Assembly (NCBI RefSeq): GCF_016462545.1
Contig: NZ_JAEMTA010000020.1
Span: forward strand, 28,079 to 92,078
From: Mycolicibacterium sp.
GTDB taxonomy: Bacteria; Actinomycetota; Actinomycetes; Mycobacteriales; Mycobacteriaceae
DNA length: 64,000 nucleotides
Direction of reading: 5' to 3'
Below the pieces are notes generated by a model. The model ran no database searches. It was not told where the DNA came from and saw only the letters and a program-made list of their open reading frames with translations. The position numbers and the translations under genes are program-made. Shown one piece after another: positions 41,095 to 49,477 of the stretch (position 1 is the stretch's first letter; each line of letters opens with the position of its first letter).

Positions 41095-41125
41095 ACCGTA
41101 GGAGCTCAACCATGGTTGAGATCAA
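41095..41125 (-). promoter_or_regulatory. MerR-type promoter/operator of the MFS gene
   Basis: Minus strand TTGATC-N19-TACGGT, with palindrome CTCAACCATGGTTGAG (41105-41120) inside the 19-bp spacer. Confidence 0.6.
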
Positions 41126-41142
41126 GACGTCGCGAACGTGGC

Positions 41143-43305
41143 TCACTTCAGACCGGCGGCATCCATGCCGCGAAGCTCCTTCTTCAGGTCGGCGATCTCG
41201 TCGCGGATCCGGCCGGCCAGCTCGAACTGCAGGTCGCGGGCCGCGGTCATCATCTGCGCGGTGAGGTCCTTGATGAGATCGGCCAGCTCCGCCCGCGGCA
41301 TGTTCGCCATGTCGCGTCCCTCGACGATGCCCGCACTGACGGCGCGACCTGGTTCGCCCTGCGCCCGTCGACCGCGCGAGGCGTTGCGACCGGAACCACC
41401 TACGTCGACGGTGGCGTCGGTGTCGTCGGCCTCCCGATAGACCTGATCGAGGATGTCGGCAATCTTCTTTCGAAGCGGTTGCGGGTCGACGCCGTGGGCC
41501 TCGTTGTACGCAATCTGCTTGGTCCGGCGACGGTCGGTCTCCTCGATGGCCTGCGCCATCGAGTCGGTGATCTTGTCGGCGTACATGTGCACTTCGCCGG
41601 ACACGTTGCGCGCGGCGCGACCGATCGTCTGGATGAGGCTGCGCGCCGAGCGAAGGAAACCCTCCTTGTCGGCGTCGAGAATCGACACCAGCGACACCTC
41701 GGGGAGGTCGAGCCCCTCACGCAGCAAGTTGATGCCGACCAGCACGTCGTATTCACCGAGCCGCAACTGCCGCAGCAGCTCGACCCGGCGCAGGGTGTCC
41801 ACCTCGGAGTGCAGGTAGCGGACCCGGATGCCGAGCTCGAGCAGATAATCGGTGAGATCCTCGGCCATCTTCTTGGTGAGCGTGGTGACCAGGACGCGCT
41901 CGTCGAGTGCCGTGCGCTTGCGAATCTCCCCGATCAGATCGTCGATCTGACCCTTCGTCGGCTTCACCACCACCTGCGGGTCCACCAGGCCGGTCGGGCG
42001 GATGACCTGCTCGACGAACTCGCCAGATGACTGACTGAGTTCATAGGGTCCCGGTGTCGCCGACAGATACACGGTCTGTCCCACGCGGTCGGCGAACTCT
42101 TCCCACGTCAGCGGCCGGTTGTCGACCGCCGAGGGCAACCGGAACCCGAAGTCGACCAGGTTGCGCTTGCGCGACATGTCGCCCTCGTACATGCCGCCGA
42201 TCTGAGGCACCGTGACGTGTGACTCGTCGATGACCATCAGGAAGTCTTCCGGGAAGTAGTCGAGCAGCGTGGCGGGCGACGTGCCGGCCGCGCGACCGTC
42301 GATGTGCCGTGAGTAATTCTCGATGCCCGAGCAGAATCCGACCTGCTTCATCATCTCAACGTCGTAGTTGGTTCGCATCCGAAGTCGTTGCGCCTCAAGC
42401 AGTTTGCCCTGCCCTTCGAGCTCGGCAAGGCGCTCTTCCAGCTCCTTCTCGATGCTGGAGATGGCCTGCGCCATGCGCTCCGGGCCTGCGACGTAGTGCG
42501 TCGCGGGGAAGACGCGCAGCGAGTCGACCTTGCGCACCACGTCACCGGTCAGCGGGTGCATGTAGTAGAGCGCCTCGATCTCGTCGCCGAAGAACTCGAT
42601 GCGAACCGCGAGTTCCTCGTAGCTCGGAATGATCTCGACGGTGTCGCCCCGCACCCGGAACGAGCCTCGGGTGAAGGCCATGTCGTTGCGGGTGTACTGC
42701 ACGTCGACCAGAAGACGGAGCAGTCCGTCGCGCGGCACCTCGTCACCCACGGTCAGTTCGACGGAGCGATCGAGATACGACTGCGGGGTACCGAGGCCGT
42801 AGATGCAGGACACCGACGCCACCACCACCACATCGCGGCGGGACAGCAGATTGGAGGTGGCGGAGTGCCGGAGTCGCTCGACGTCGTCGTTGACCGAGCT
42901 GTCCTTCTCGATGTAGGTGTCGGTCTGCGCGATGTACGCCTCGGGTTGGTAGTAGTCGTAGTACGACACGAAGTATTCGACGGCGTTGTTGGGCAACATC
43001 TCTCGGAGTTCATTGGCCAACTGTGCAGCCAGCGTCTTGTTGGGCGCCATGATGAGGGTGGGCCGCTGGAGTCTCTCGATGAGCCACGCCGTGGTCGCCG
43101 ACTTGCCGGTACCCGTGGCGCCCAACAGCACCACGTCGCGCTCTCCGGCGTTGATGCGGCGCTCCAACTCGGCGATGGCGGCGGGCTGATCACCGGCCGG
43201 CGAATGCTCGCTGACCACCTCGAAGGCGCCGCCCGTACGCACGACGTCATCGACGGCTCGGTATTCCGAGTGCGCCACGACGGGATATTCGGTAGCGAAA
43301 GCCAT
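41143..43305 (-). CDS. uvrB: Excinuclease ABC subunit B
   Basis: [77 protein letters not shown]... Confidence 0.98.
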   Translation of the reverse strand: MAFATEYPVVAHSEYRAVDDVVRTGGAFEVVSEHSPAGDQPAAIAELERRINAGERDVVLLGATGTGKSATTAWLIERLQRPTLIMAPNKTLAAQLANELREMLPNNAVEYFVSYYDYYQPEAYIAQTDTYIEKDSSVNDDVERLRHSATSNLLSRRDVVVVASVSCIYGLGTPQSYLDRSVELTVGDEVPRDGLLRLLVDVQYTRNDMAFTRGSFRVRGDTVEIIPSYEELAVRIEFFGDEIEALYYMHPLTGDVVRKVDSLRVFPATHYVAGPERMAQAISSIEKELEERLAELEGQGKLLEAQRLRMRTNYDVEMMKQVGFCSGIENYSRHIDGRAAGTSPATLLDYFPEDFLMVIDESHVTVPQIGGMYEGDMSRKRNLVDFGFRLPSAVDNRPLTWEEFADRVGQTVYLSATPGPYELSQSSGEFVEQVIRPTGLVDPQVVVKPTKGQIDDLIGEIRKRTALDERVLVTTLTKKMAEDLTDYLLELGIRVRYLHSEVDTLRRVELLRQLRLGEYDVLVGINLLREGLDLPEVSLVSILDADKEGFLRSARSLIQTIGRAARNVSGEVHMYADKITDSMAQAIEETDRRRTKQIAYNEAHGVDPQPLRKKIADILDQVYREADDTDATVDVGGSGRNASRGRRAQGEPGRAVSAGIVEGRDMANMPRAELADLIKDLTAQMMTAARDLQFELAGRIRDEIADLKKELRGMDAAGLK

Positions 43306-43312
43306 GTTCACC

Positions 43313-43335
43313 AGGTTAGAACCAACCACCGACAA
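43313..43335 (-). promoter_or_regulatory. RecA-NDp/PafBC-type promoter of uvrB
   Basis: Minus strand TTGTCGGTG-N8-TAACCT, full match to TTGTCRGTG-N8-TANNNT; start codon 7 nt after the -10. Confidence 0.8.
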
Positions 43336-43374
43336 GTGCTGTTCCCGCCCACCGGTGGACATTATTGTGACGCC

Positions 43375-43677
43375 ATGTCCGAAGCCCTGCGGATCACGCT
43401 GCGCCTGCTCGGCCTGGCGCTGCTGGCCATCTGCGTGACGTGCGTGGTGCTGCTGTTCCGTCCCGGTCCCGCGGGAGTCGCCGAGGCGATGGGTGTCACC
43501 TGCGGGAACGACCGCTACAGCGCCGAGTCCTATCAGTGTTCTTCCTTCGACGCGGTGAGCGTGCTGTGGACGGTCATCTCGGTCTCCTTCGTCGCGGGGG
43601 TGGCACTGCGGATCGGCACGCGGCCCAAGGGCCGGGCGCCCAGGACGTTGGACCTGCGGTGGCTGCGGGCACGATGA
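43375..43677 (+). CDS. Small two-TM membrane protein
   Basis: [28 protein letters not shown]...[19 protein letters not shown]. Confidence 0.7.
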   Translation: MSEALRITLRLLGLALLAICVTCVVLLFRPGPAGVAEAMGVTCGNDRYSAESYQCSSFDAVSVLWTVISVSFVAGVALRIGTRPKGRAPRTLDLRWLRAR

Positions 43678-44192
43678 CCGTCGACCTTCACCCGCCCAAG
43701 CGCGAGACCTTCGACGTGGCGGCCCACACGAACACCGACCCCAAGGGCGTCGTGCGCGACGTCGACGTCTACGACGTGCATCCGTGGGGGCTCTACATGG
43801 CCCGGCCGACACCTGGGCGCGCACAGTTTCACTACCTGGAGTCGTGGCTGCTGCCGTCGTTGAGCCTGCGTGCGTCGATCTTCCACTTCAATCCCGGTTA
43901 CGAACGCGATCAGGACGTCTATCTGGACATCGGCCCGATCGTCGTCGACGGCCAGGTCTGGCGCACCCAAGACCACTACCTCGACCTCGTCGTCCGCACC
44001 GGTACAGACGTCGAGCTCATCGACGTCGACGAACTGTTCGAGGCGGTTCGGCTGGACCTGATCACGCCGGATACCGCTCGCGTGGCGGTGCAGACGGCAG
44101 TTGCCGCCGTCGACGGTTTGGCCCGCCACGGATACGACCTCGGACGGTGGTTGGCGGACCACGAAATGGTTCTCACCTGGCGGGCAGCGTAA
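43674..44192 (+). CDS. DUF402-domain protein
   Basis: [44 protein letters not shown]...[32 protein letters not shown] overlap upstream. Confidence 0.78.
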   Translation: MTVDLHPPKRETFDVAAHTNTDPKGVVRDVDVYDVHPWGLYMARPTPGRAQFHYLESWLLPSLSLRASIFHFNPGYERDQDVYLDIGPIVVDGQVWRTQDHYLDLVVRTGTDVELIDVDELFEAVRLDLITPDTARVAVQTAVAAVDGLARHGYDLGRWLADHEMVLTWRAA

Positions 44193-44782
44193 TGTCTGCT
44201 TTCATGAGCTTGACTAAGCGTGGGCTGCTGACGGGCGTCGCGGCGACCGCTCTGCTGTTCAGCGCGCAGCTGCTGCCTGCCCCTGCGCAGGCCGATCCCG
44301 GCGTCCCGACCGGACCCGACGCCAGCGAGCAGGCGGCCGATACGCCGCCTCCCCCGCCCGAAGCGAAGACCGACTTCGGCCCCGGACCGTACAACGTGGT
44401 CTACCGGGCCCGGGTCGACGGCGTGTCCCGGGGCGCGACGATCAGCTATGCGATGGCAGACGATCAGGTCAACACCGCGGAGCCGACGATGGTCCCGGGC
44501 CGCACGTTCGAGGCGACGGGTGTGGTGACGCAGACCCAGAAGGCCGGCATGCAGGTGGCCATCCAATGGCCGTACTCGGCGAGTCTGCACTGCGAGATCC
44601 TCGTCAACGACCAGATCATCGCCGAAGCCGATCAGTTCGTCGCGCCGCGGCTCACGCCCCAGCACAACGACCCGGGCTACGGCGTGCTCAGCTGCGGAAC
44701 GGTGACCAACTTCCCGACCGGTAACACGGCGCCGATCGACGCGCCCGCACCTGCCCCCGCCGACTCCGCTCCCGCCGCCTGA
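44192..44782 (+). CDS. Secreted hypothetical protein (signal peptide, mycobacterial)
   Basis: [41 protein letters not shown]...; Pro/Ala-rich tail. Confidence 0.75.
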   Translation: MSAFMSLTKRGLLTGVAATALLFSAQLLPAPAQADPGVPTGPDASEQAADTPPPPPEAKTDFGPGPYNVVYRARVDGVSRGATISYAMADDQVNTAEPTMVPGRTFEATGVVTQTQKAGMQVAIQWPYSASLHCEILVNDQIIAEADQFVAPRLTPQHNDPGYGVLSCGTVTNFPTGNTAPIDAPAPAPADSAPAA

Positions 44783-44789
44783 CGCCGAC

Positions 44790-45968
44790 TCAGGGCCGCC
44801 AGCCCGTGGCGTCGGCCCACGCCCACGCGCGTCGGTAGGCGTCCTCGAACCACGGCTCCTTGGCGTCGGCGTAGGCGGCCGTCGTGTGGTGACCCTGCGA
44901 CGCTACGTTGCGCTTGAGTTCGAGGTACTCGTCGCGCACCGCGGGCTCGGCGGTGACCCAGTCTCGGAACAGCAGAGCGAACTGCTGCCCCGGCGAGCCA
45001 TCGACGCGCACGTGTACGTTGGTGGGGCGACCCGGATCGGCAGAGGCGTGAAAACGCTTGTGCCACAACGCCCCACGGTCGCCGTGGGCGACGTCCTCGG
45101 TGATCTCGTCGATGCGCGGATACCCCGCGGCGAGGAGCCCGTCGACGAGCTCGTCAGCGACCGCGAGTGACGGGACGGTCACCTGGACGTCGATCACGTC
45201 CTTGGCGTCGAGACCGGGAACGGCCGTCGACCCCACGTGGTCGATGCGCACGGCCCGATGACCGCAGACGGTGTTCAGTCGCTTCAGGATCCGGTCGGCC
45301 TGGTCTGCCCACGTGGGATCGGCCGGGACCAGTCGCGGCTCGACGATCGCAGGCACGCCCGCGTCGAGGTTGCGAGCGAACGGCACGATGCGGCCGTGCC
45401 ACAGCTCCACCGCGCTGCGCTTGAGCTCGTCGGAGCCACCGTGATTCTCCAGCCAGACGTCGGCCACCAGTCGGCGGTCGGCCTCCGTCGCCTGCGCGGC
45501 GATCCGCGCCCTGGCGTCGGCCTCGGTGAATCCGCGGTGCTCGACGAGACGCGCGACACGCGTCTCCTCGTCGGCGTGCACGATGACCACCAGCGGGAAC
45601 ATCGGCGCCATTTGCGACTCCACCAGCAGCGGAATGTCTTCGATGATCACGGCGTCCGACGGCGCCTCGTCGATCAGCTCGGCGCGCCGCTTGCCCACCA
45701 GCGGGTGCACGATGCCGTTCAGAGTCTTGCGTGCGTCGTCGTTGGAAAAGGCCACTGCCGCCAAGGCGGGGCGGTTCAACGCGCCGTCGGGAAGCAGAAT
45801 CTCCGAGCCGAACGCCTCCACCAGCGCGGCCAACCCCTCCGTGCCGGGCTGGACCACCTCCCGTGAGATGACGTCTCCGTCGACGACGATGCCGCCAAGT
45901 TCACTGAATGTGGAGGACACCGTTGACTTTCCGGCGCCGATGCCGCCGCTCAATCCGATACGAAGCAC
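44790..45968 (-). CDS. coaE: Dephospho-CoA kinase fused to GrpB/UPF0157 domain
   Basis: MLRIGLSGGIGAGKSTVSSTFSELGGIVVDGDVISREVVQPGT...; C-terminal DHVGSTAVPGLDAKDVIDVQVTV. Confidence 0.95.
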   Translation of the reverse strand: MLRIGLSGGIGAGKSTVSSTFSELGGIVVDGDVISREVVQPGTEGLAALVEAFGSEILLPDGALNRPALAAVAFSNDDARKTLNGIVHPLVGKRRAELIDEAPSDAVIIEDIPLLVESQMAPMFPLVVIVHADEETRVARLVEHRGFTEADARARIAAQATEADRRLVADVWLENHGGSDELKRSAVELWHGRIVPFARNLDAGVPAIVEPRLVPADPTWADQADRILKRLNTVCGHRAVRIDHVGSTAVPGLDAKDVIDVQVTVPSLAVADELVDGLLAAGYPRIDEITEDVAHGDRGALWHKRFHASADPGRPTNVHVRVDGSPGQQFALLFRDWVTAEPAVRDEYLELKRNVASQGHHTTAAYADAKEPWFEDAYRRAWAWADATGWRP

Positions 45969-45999
45969 GGCACCAGTGTGTCAGGGCGCCGACACGACG

Positions 46000-46029
46000 A
46001 ACGCCCCGGCTCGGGTGAGCCGGGGCGTT
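46000..46029 (-). terminator. rpsA terminator hairpin
   Basis: Perfect 13-bp stem AACGCCCCGGCTC-gggt-GAGCCGGGGCGTT just beyond the rpsA stop. Confidence 0.75.
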
Positions 46030-46042
46030 GGTCGTACTGAAT

Positions 46043-47497
46043 TTAGGCGTTGCCTGCGAGCTTCTCCCGCAGCGCGGCCAGCTGAGCATCGCTGGCCAGC
46101 GTTCCGCCGGAGGGCTCGCCCGAGCTCGACGACGACGACGAGGAGCCATTGGCGGTGGCGGGCCTGCTGGCCGCCTCCGCGTCGGCTGCCGCGAACTTCT
46201 CCATCTGCGCGGTGTGCATCTTGTGGCGGCGCTCGGCCTCGGCGTACCGGGCCTCCCACTCGTCACGCTGCTTCTCGAAGCCCTCGAGCCATTCGTTGGT
46301 CTCGGAGTCGAAGCCTTCCGGGAAGATGTAGTTGCCCGCTTCGTCGTAGCTGTCGGCCATGCCGTACTTCGACGGATCGAACTCCTCGGTGTAGTCCTCG
46401 TTGGCCTGCTTGAGGCTCAGCGAGATCCGACGACGATCCAGGTCGATGTCGATGACCTTGACCATCGCGTCGTCGCCGACCTGGACCACCTGGTCCGGGA
46501 CCTCGACGTGGCGCTCGGAGAGCTCCGAGATGTGCACCAGGCCCTCGATGCCCTCTTCGACGCGGACGAACGCACCGAACGGGACCAGCTTGGTGACCTT
46601 GCCGGGAACGATCTGCCCGATCGCGTGGGTGCGCGCGAAGTGGCGCCACGGATCTTCCTGAGTTGCCTTGAGCGACAACGAAACCCGCTCGCGGTCCATG
46701 TCGACGTCGAGAACCTCGACGGTGACCTCGTCACCCACGGTGACGACCTCGGACGGGTGGTCGATGTGCTTCCAGGACAGCTCGGAGACGTGCACCAGGC
46801 CGTCGACGCCGCCCAGGTCCACGAAGGCACCGAAGTTGACGATCGAGGAGACGACGCCCTTGCGGACCGCGCCCTTCTGCAGCTGGTTGAGGAACTCGCT
46901 GCGCACCTCGGACTGCGTCTGCTCCAGCCATGCGCGACGCGACAGCACCACGTTGTTGCGGTTCTTGTCGAGCTCGATGATCTTGGCCTCGATCTCCTTG
47001 CCGATGTACGGCTGGAGATCGCGGACGCGGCGCATCTCGACCAGCGACGCGGGCAGGAAGCCACGCAGGCCGATGTCGAGGATCAGGCCGCCCTTGACGA
47101 CCTCGATGACGGTGCCCTTGACGGCCTCGTCCTTCTCCTTGAGCTCCTCGATCGTGCCCCAGGCGCGCTCGTACTGAGCGCGCTTCTTGGACAGGATCAG
47201 GCGGCCTTCTTTGTCCTCCTTGGTGAGGACCAACGCTTCGATCTCGTCGCCGACGGACACCACCTCTGAGGGGTCGACGTCGTGCTTGATCGAAAGTTCA
47301 CGGGAAGGGATGACCCCTTCAGTCTTGTAACCGATGTCGAGCAAGACTTCGTCGCGGTCGACCTTGACGATGGTGCCTTCGACGATGTCGCCATCGTTGA
47401 AGTACTTGATGGTCTTGTCGATCGCGGCCATGAAATCCTCGGCCGAGCCAATGTCGTTGATGGCTACTTGCGGCGAGGTGATGGAGGGGCTTGGCAT
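46043..47497 (-). CDS. rpsA: 30S ribosomal protein S1
   Basis: MPSPSITSPQVAINDIGSAEDFMAAIDKTIKYFNDGDIVEGTIVKVDRDEVLLDIGYKTEGVIPSRELSIKHD...; repeated S1 domains. Confidence 0.97.
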   Translation of the reverse strand: MPSPSITSPQVAINDIGSAEDFMAAIDKTIKYFNDGDIVEGTIVKVDRDEVLLDIGYKTEGVIPSRELSIKHDVDPSEVVSVGDEIEALVLTKEDKEGRLILSKKRAQYERAWGTIEELKEKDEAVKGTVIEVVKGGLILDIGLRGFLPASLVEMRRVRDLQPYIGKEIEAKIIELDKNRNNVVLSRRAWLEQTQSEVRSEFLNQLQKGAVRKGVVSSIVNFGAFVDLGGVDGLVHVSELSWKHIDHPSEVVTVGDEVTVEVLDVDMDRERVSLSLKATQEDPWRHFARTHAIGQIVPGKVTKLVPFGAFVRVEEGIEGLVHISELSERHVEVPDQVVQVGDDAMVKVIDIDLDRRRISLSLKQANEDYTEEFDPSKYGMADSYDEAGNYIFPEGFDSETNEWLEGFEKQRDEWEARYAEAERRHKMHTAQMEKFAAADAEAASRPATANGSSSSSSSSGEPSGGTLASDAQLAALREKLAGNA

Positions 47498-47658
47498 GTG
47501 GTGGGTGGCTCCGGACAGGTTTTATCGTAGGGACAGTTGGTATTGGTGTGCACCGGTGTTGAACGCGGTCACGCGCGCACACGGGTACCCGAAGAGACTA
47601 CTCGACGGGGTACACGCTGGACAAACCTGGGTCGCTGCCCGCCCGCTAGGCTGCGTTC

Positions 47659-48816
47659 GTGTCGCACGCCTCCGCGCCTTCGTCGCCGCGTCCGCTCGGC
47701 CCTCCGCTGCCACGCAAGATCCGCAAGGTCGGCGCGCCGCTCGGAGCCATCATCGCGATGGGCATCGTCGCGGGCCTGTCGGTGATCCTGCTGACCGCCG
47801 TCAACCCCGTGGGCACCTCGATCGGATTCGTGCTCGCCTCCGTGGCGGTCGTCATCGTGCTGCTCGCCTATCTGTGGCTGGACCGATGGGAGCCGGAGCC
47901 ACCGCGACTGCTGGTCCTCGCGTTCGCGTGGGGCGCGTCGGTGGCGATCATGGTCTCGGTGATCCTGGAGATCGTCTTCGGGTCGCTGCTGGCTACCGGT
48001 GCAGCCGCGACCGATGAGTTCTTGGGCCTCGCCGTCGTGGCGCCGATCGTCGAAGAGGCCGCCAAGGGCGCGTTTCTGCTGATCATGATGACCGGCAGGC
48101 GCCGTCACGAGCTCAACTCGCTGACGGACTGTCTCGTCTACGCCGGCATCACCGCGGCGGGTTTCGCCTGGTTGGAGAACATCGGGTACATCGGCGGCGG
48201 TGAATCGCTGGGCGGGTCGCTCGTCACCGCAGGGCTGCGTCTCATCATGGGTCCCTTCGCTCACCCGCTGTTCACGACGATGACGGCGATCGGCGTCTAC
48301 TTCGCCCTACGACGCAGGGGACCTCTCGCCAAGGCAGGCTGCGTGCTGCTTGGCTACGCCGGCGCCGTCCTCATGCACGCACTGTGGAACGGTTCGTCGT
48401 TCTTCGGCATCGAGACGTACTTCCTCGTGTACTTCCTCTGGATGGTGCCCGTCTTCGGAGTCGCGATCGCCCTGGCCATCGGCAGCCGCCGTCGGGAACA
48501 GCGCATCGTCGCCGCCAAGCTGCCCGGCATGGTGGCCGCCGGCGTGGTGACCCCGAACGAAGCCACCTGGCTGGGCTCGATCCGCACCCGCAAGCAGGCG
48601 ATCACGGAGGCGACCAGGCTCGCAGGAAAGCCGGCGGGCAAGGGAGTGAAGAACTTTGCGGCCGCGGTGATCGAGCTGGCGTTCGTCCGGGACCGCATCG
48701 ACCGCGGTTTCGGCGATCCGAGGGTGCATGCGCTGCTGAACGAGGAGACCTACGGGGTGTACTCCGCGAGAGCTGCCGCCCCGAGCTTGCAGTCGCTGGC
48801 CGCATATCGCGTTTGA
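47659..48816 (+). CDS. PrsW-family intramembrane metalloprotease
   Basis: VVAPIVEEAAKGAFLLIM (EEaxK), multiple TM, HPLFTTMTAIGVYFAL, MHALWNG. Confidence 0.88.
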   Translation: MSHASAPSSPRPLGPPLPRKIRKVGAPLGAIIAMGIVAGLSVILLTAVNPVGTSIGFVLASVAVVIVLLAYLWLDRWEPEPPRLLVLAFAWGASVAIMVSVILEIVFGSLLATGAAATDEFLGLAVVAPIVEEAAKGAFLLIMMTGRRRHELNSLTDCLVYAGITAAGFAWLENIGYIGGGESLGGSLVTAGLRLIMGPFAHPLFTTMTAIGVYFALRRRGPLAKAGCVLLGYAGAVLMHALWNGSSFFGIETYFLVYFLWMVPVFGVAIALAIGSRRREQRIVAAKLPGMVAAGVVTPNEATWLGSIRTRKQAITEATRLAGKPAGKGVKNFAAAVIELAFVRDRIDRGFGDPRVHALLNEETYGVYSARAAAPSLQSLAAYRV

Positions 48817-48838
48817 CGCGCTGCGGGATACTTACCCG

Positions 48839-49477
48839 ATGCAACTGCAGCACGTCCTCGACGTCCTGCCGGCGTTCGTGCTGGCGAGCGTGATTCTCGC
48901 TGCACTTCCCGGTCCGGCGACGGCGTTGTTCCTGCACCGCTCGATCCGCGACGGCAGGGCCGCCGGTTTCGCCGCCGTCGCGGGCAACGAGATCGGCATC
49001 CTGAGCTGGACGCTGGCCGGCGGGGCCGGCTTGTCGGTGCTACTGATGGCCAATCACGCACTATCGGTGGTGTTGCACGTCGTCGGCGCGGCAATCCTGA
49101 TCTGGCTGGGAATCAGCGCCTGGCGGAACGCGAAGCTCCCCGCACAGATCGACGTGCCGCTGGCGCCGAAGGGACGGACGCCCGCCGCGGCCTTTCGGGC
49201 GTCCCTGATCTCGATCGCCGCCAATCCGAAGGCGGCGGCATTCGGCATCGTGGTGCTGCCGCAGTTCCTACCGTCCAGCGGCCCGGTACTCGCTACGTTG
49301 CTGCTGTTGGCGGCGATTCAATTGGTGATCGACACGGCCTGGTGCGCAAGTGTCGTGCTCATCGCCGATCGAGCCCGAAAGATGCTGAGCCAGAATCATG
49401 TTCGGCGCCGTATCGAACGCACGATGGGCGCGATCCTGATGGTCCTGGGGCTGGGTCTAGCCGCCGATCTGCGCTAG
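48839..49477 (+). CDS. LysE/RhtB-family translocator
   Basis: FVLASVILAALPGPATALFLHRSIRDGRAAGFAAVAGNEIGIL...FRASLISIAANPKAAAFGIVVLPQF. Confidence 0.9.
   Translation: MQLQHVLDVLPAFVLASVILAALPGPATALFLHRSIRDGRAAGFAAVAGNEIGILSWTLAGGAGLSVLLMANHALSVVLHVVGAAILIWLGISAWRNAKLPAQIDVPLAPKGRTPAAAFRASLISIAANPKAAAFGIVVLPQFLPSSGPVLATLLLLAAIQLVIDTAWCASVVLIADRARKMLSQNHVRRRIERTMGAILMVLGLGLAADLR

Noticed and set aside
44790-45968. CoaE fused to a GrpB/UPF0157 domain looked unusual
   Set aside because: This fusion is a known feature of mycobacterial CoaE proteins.
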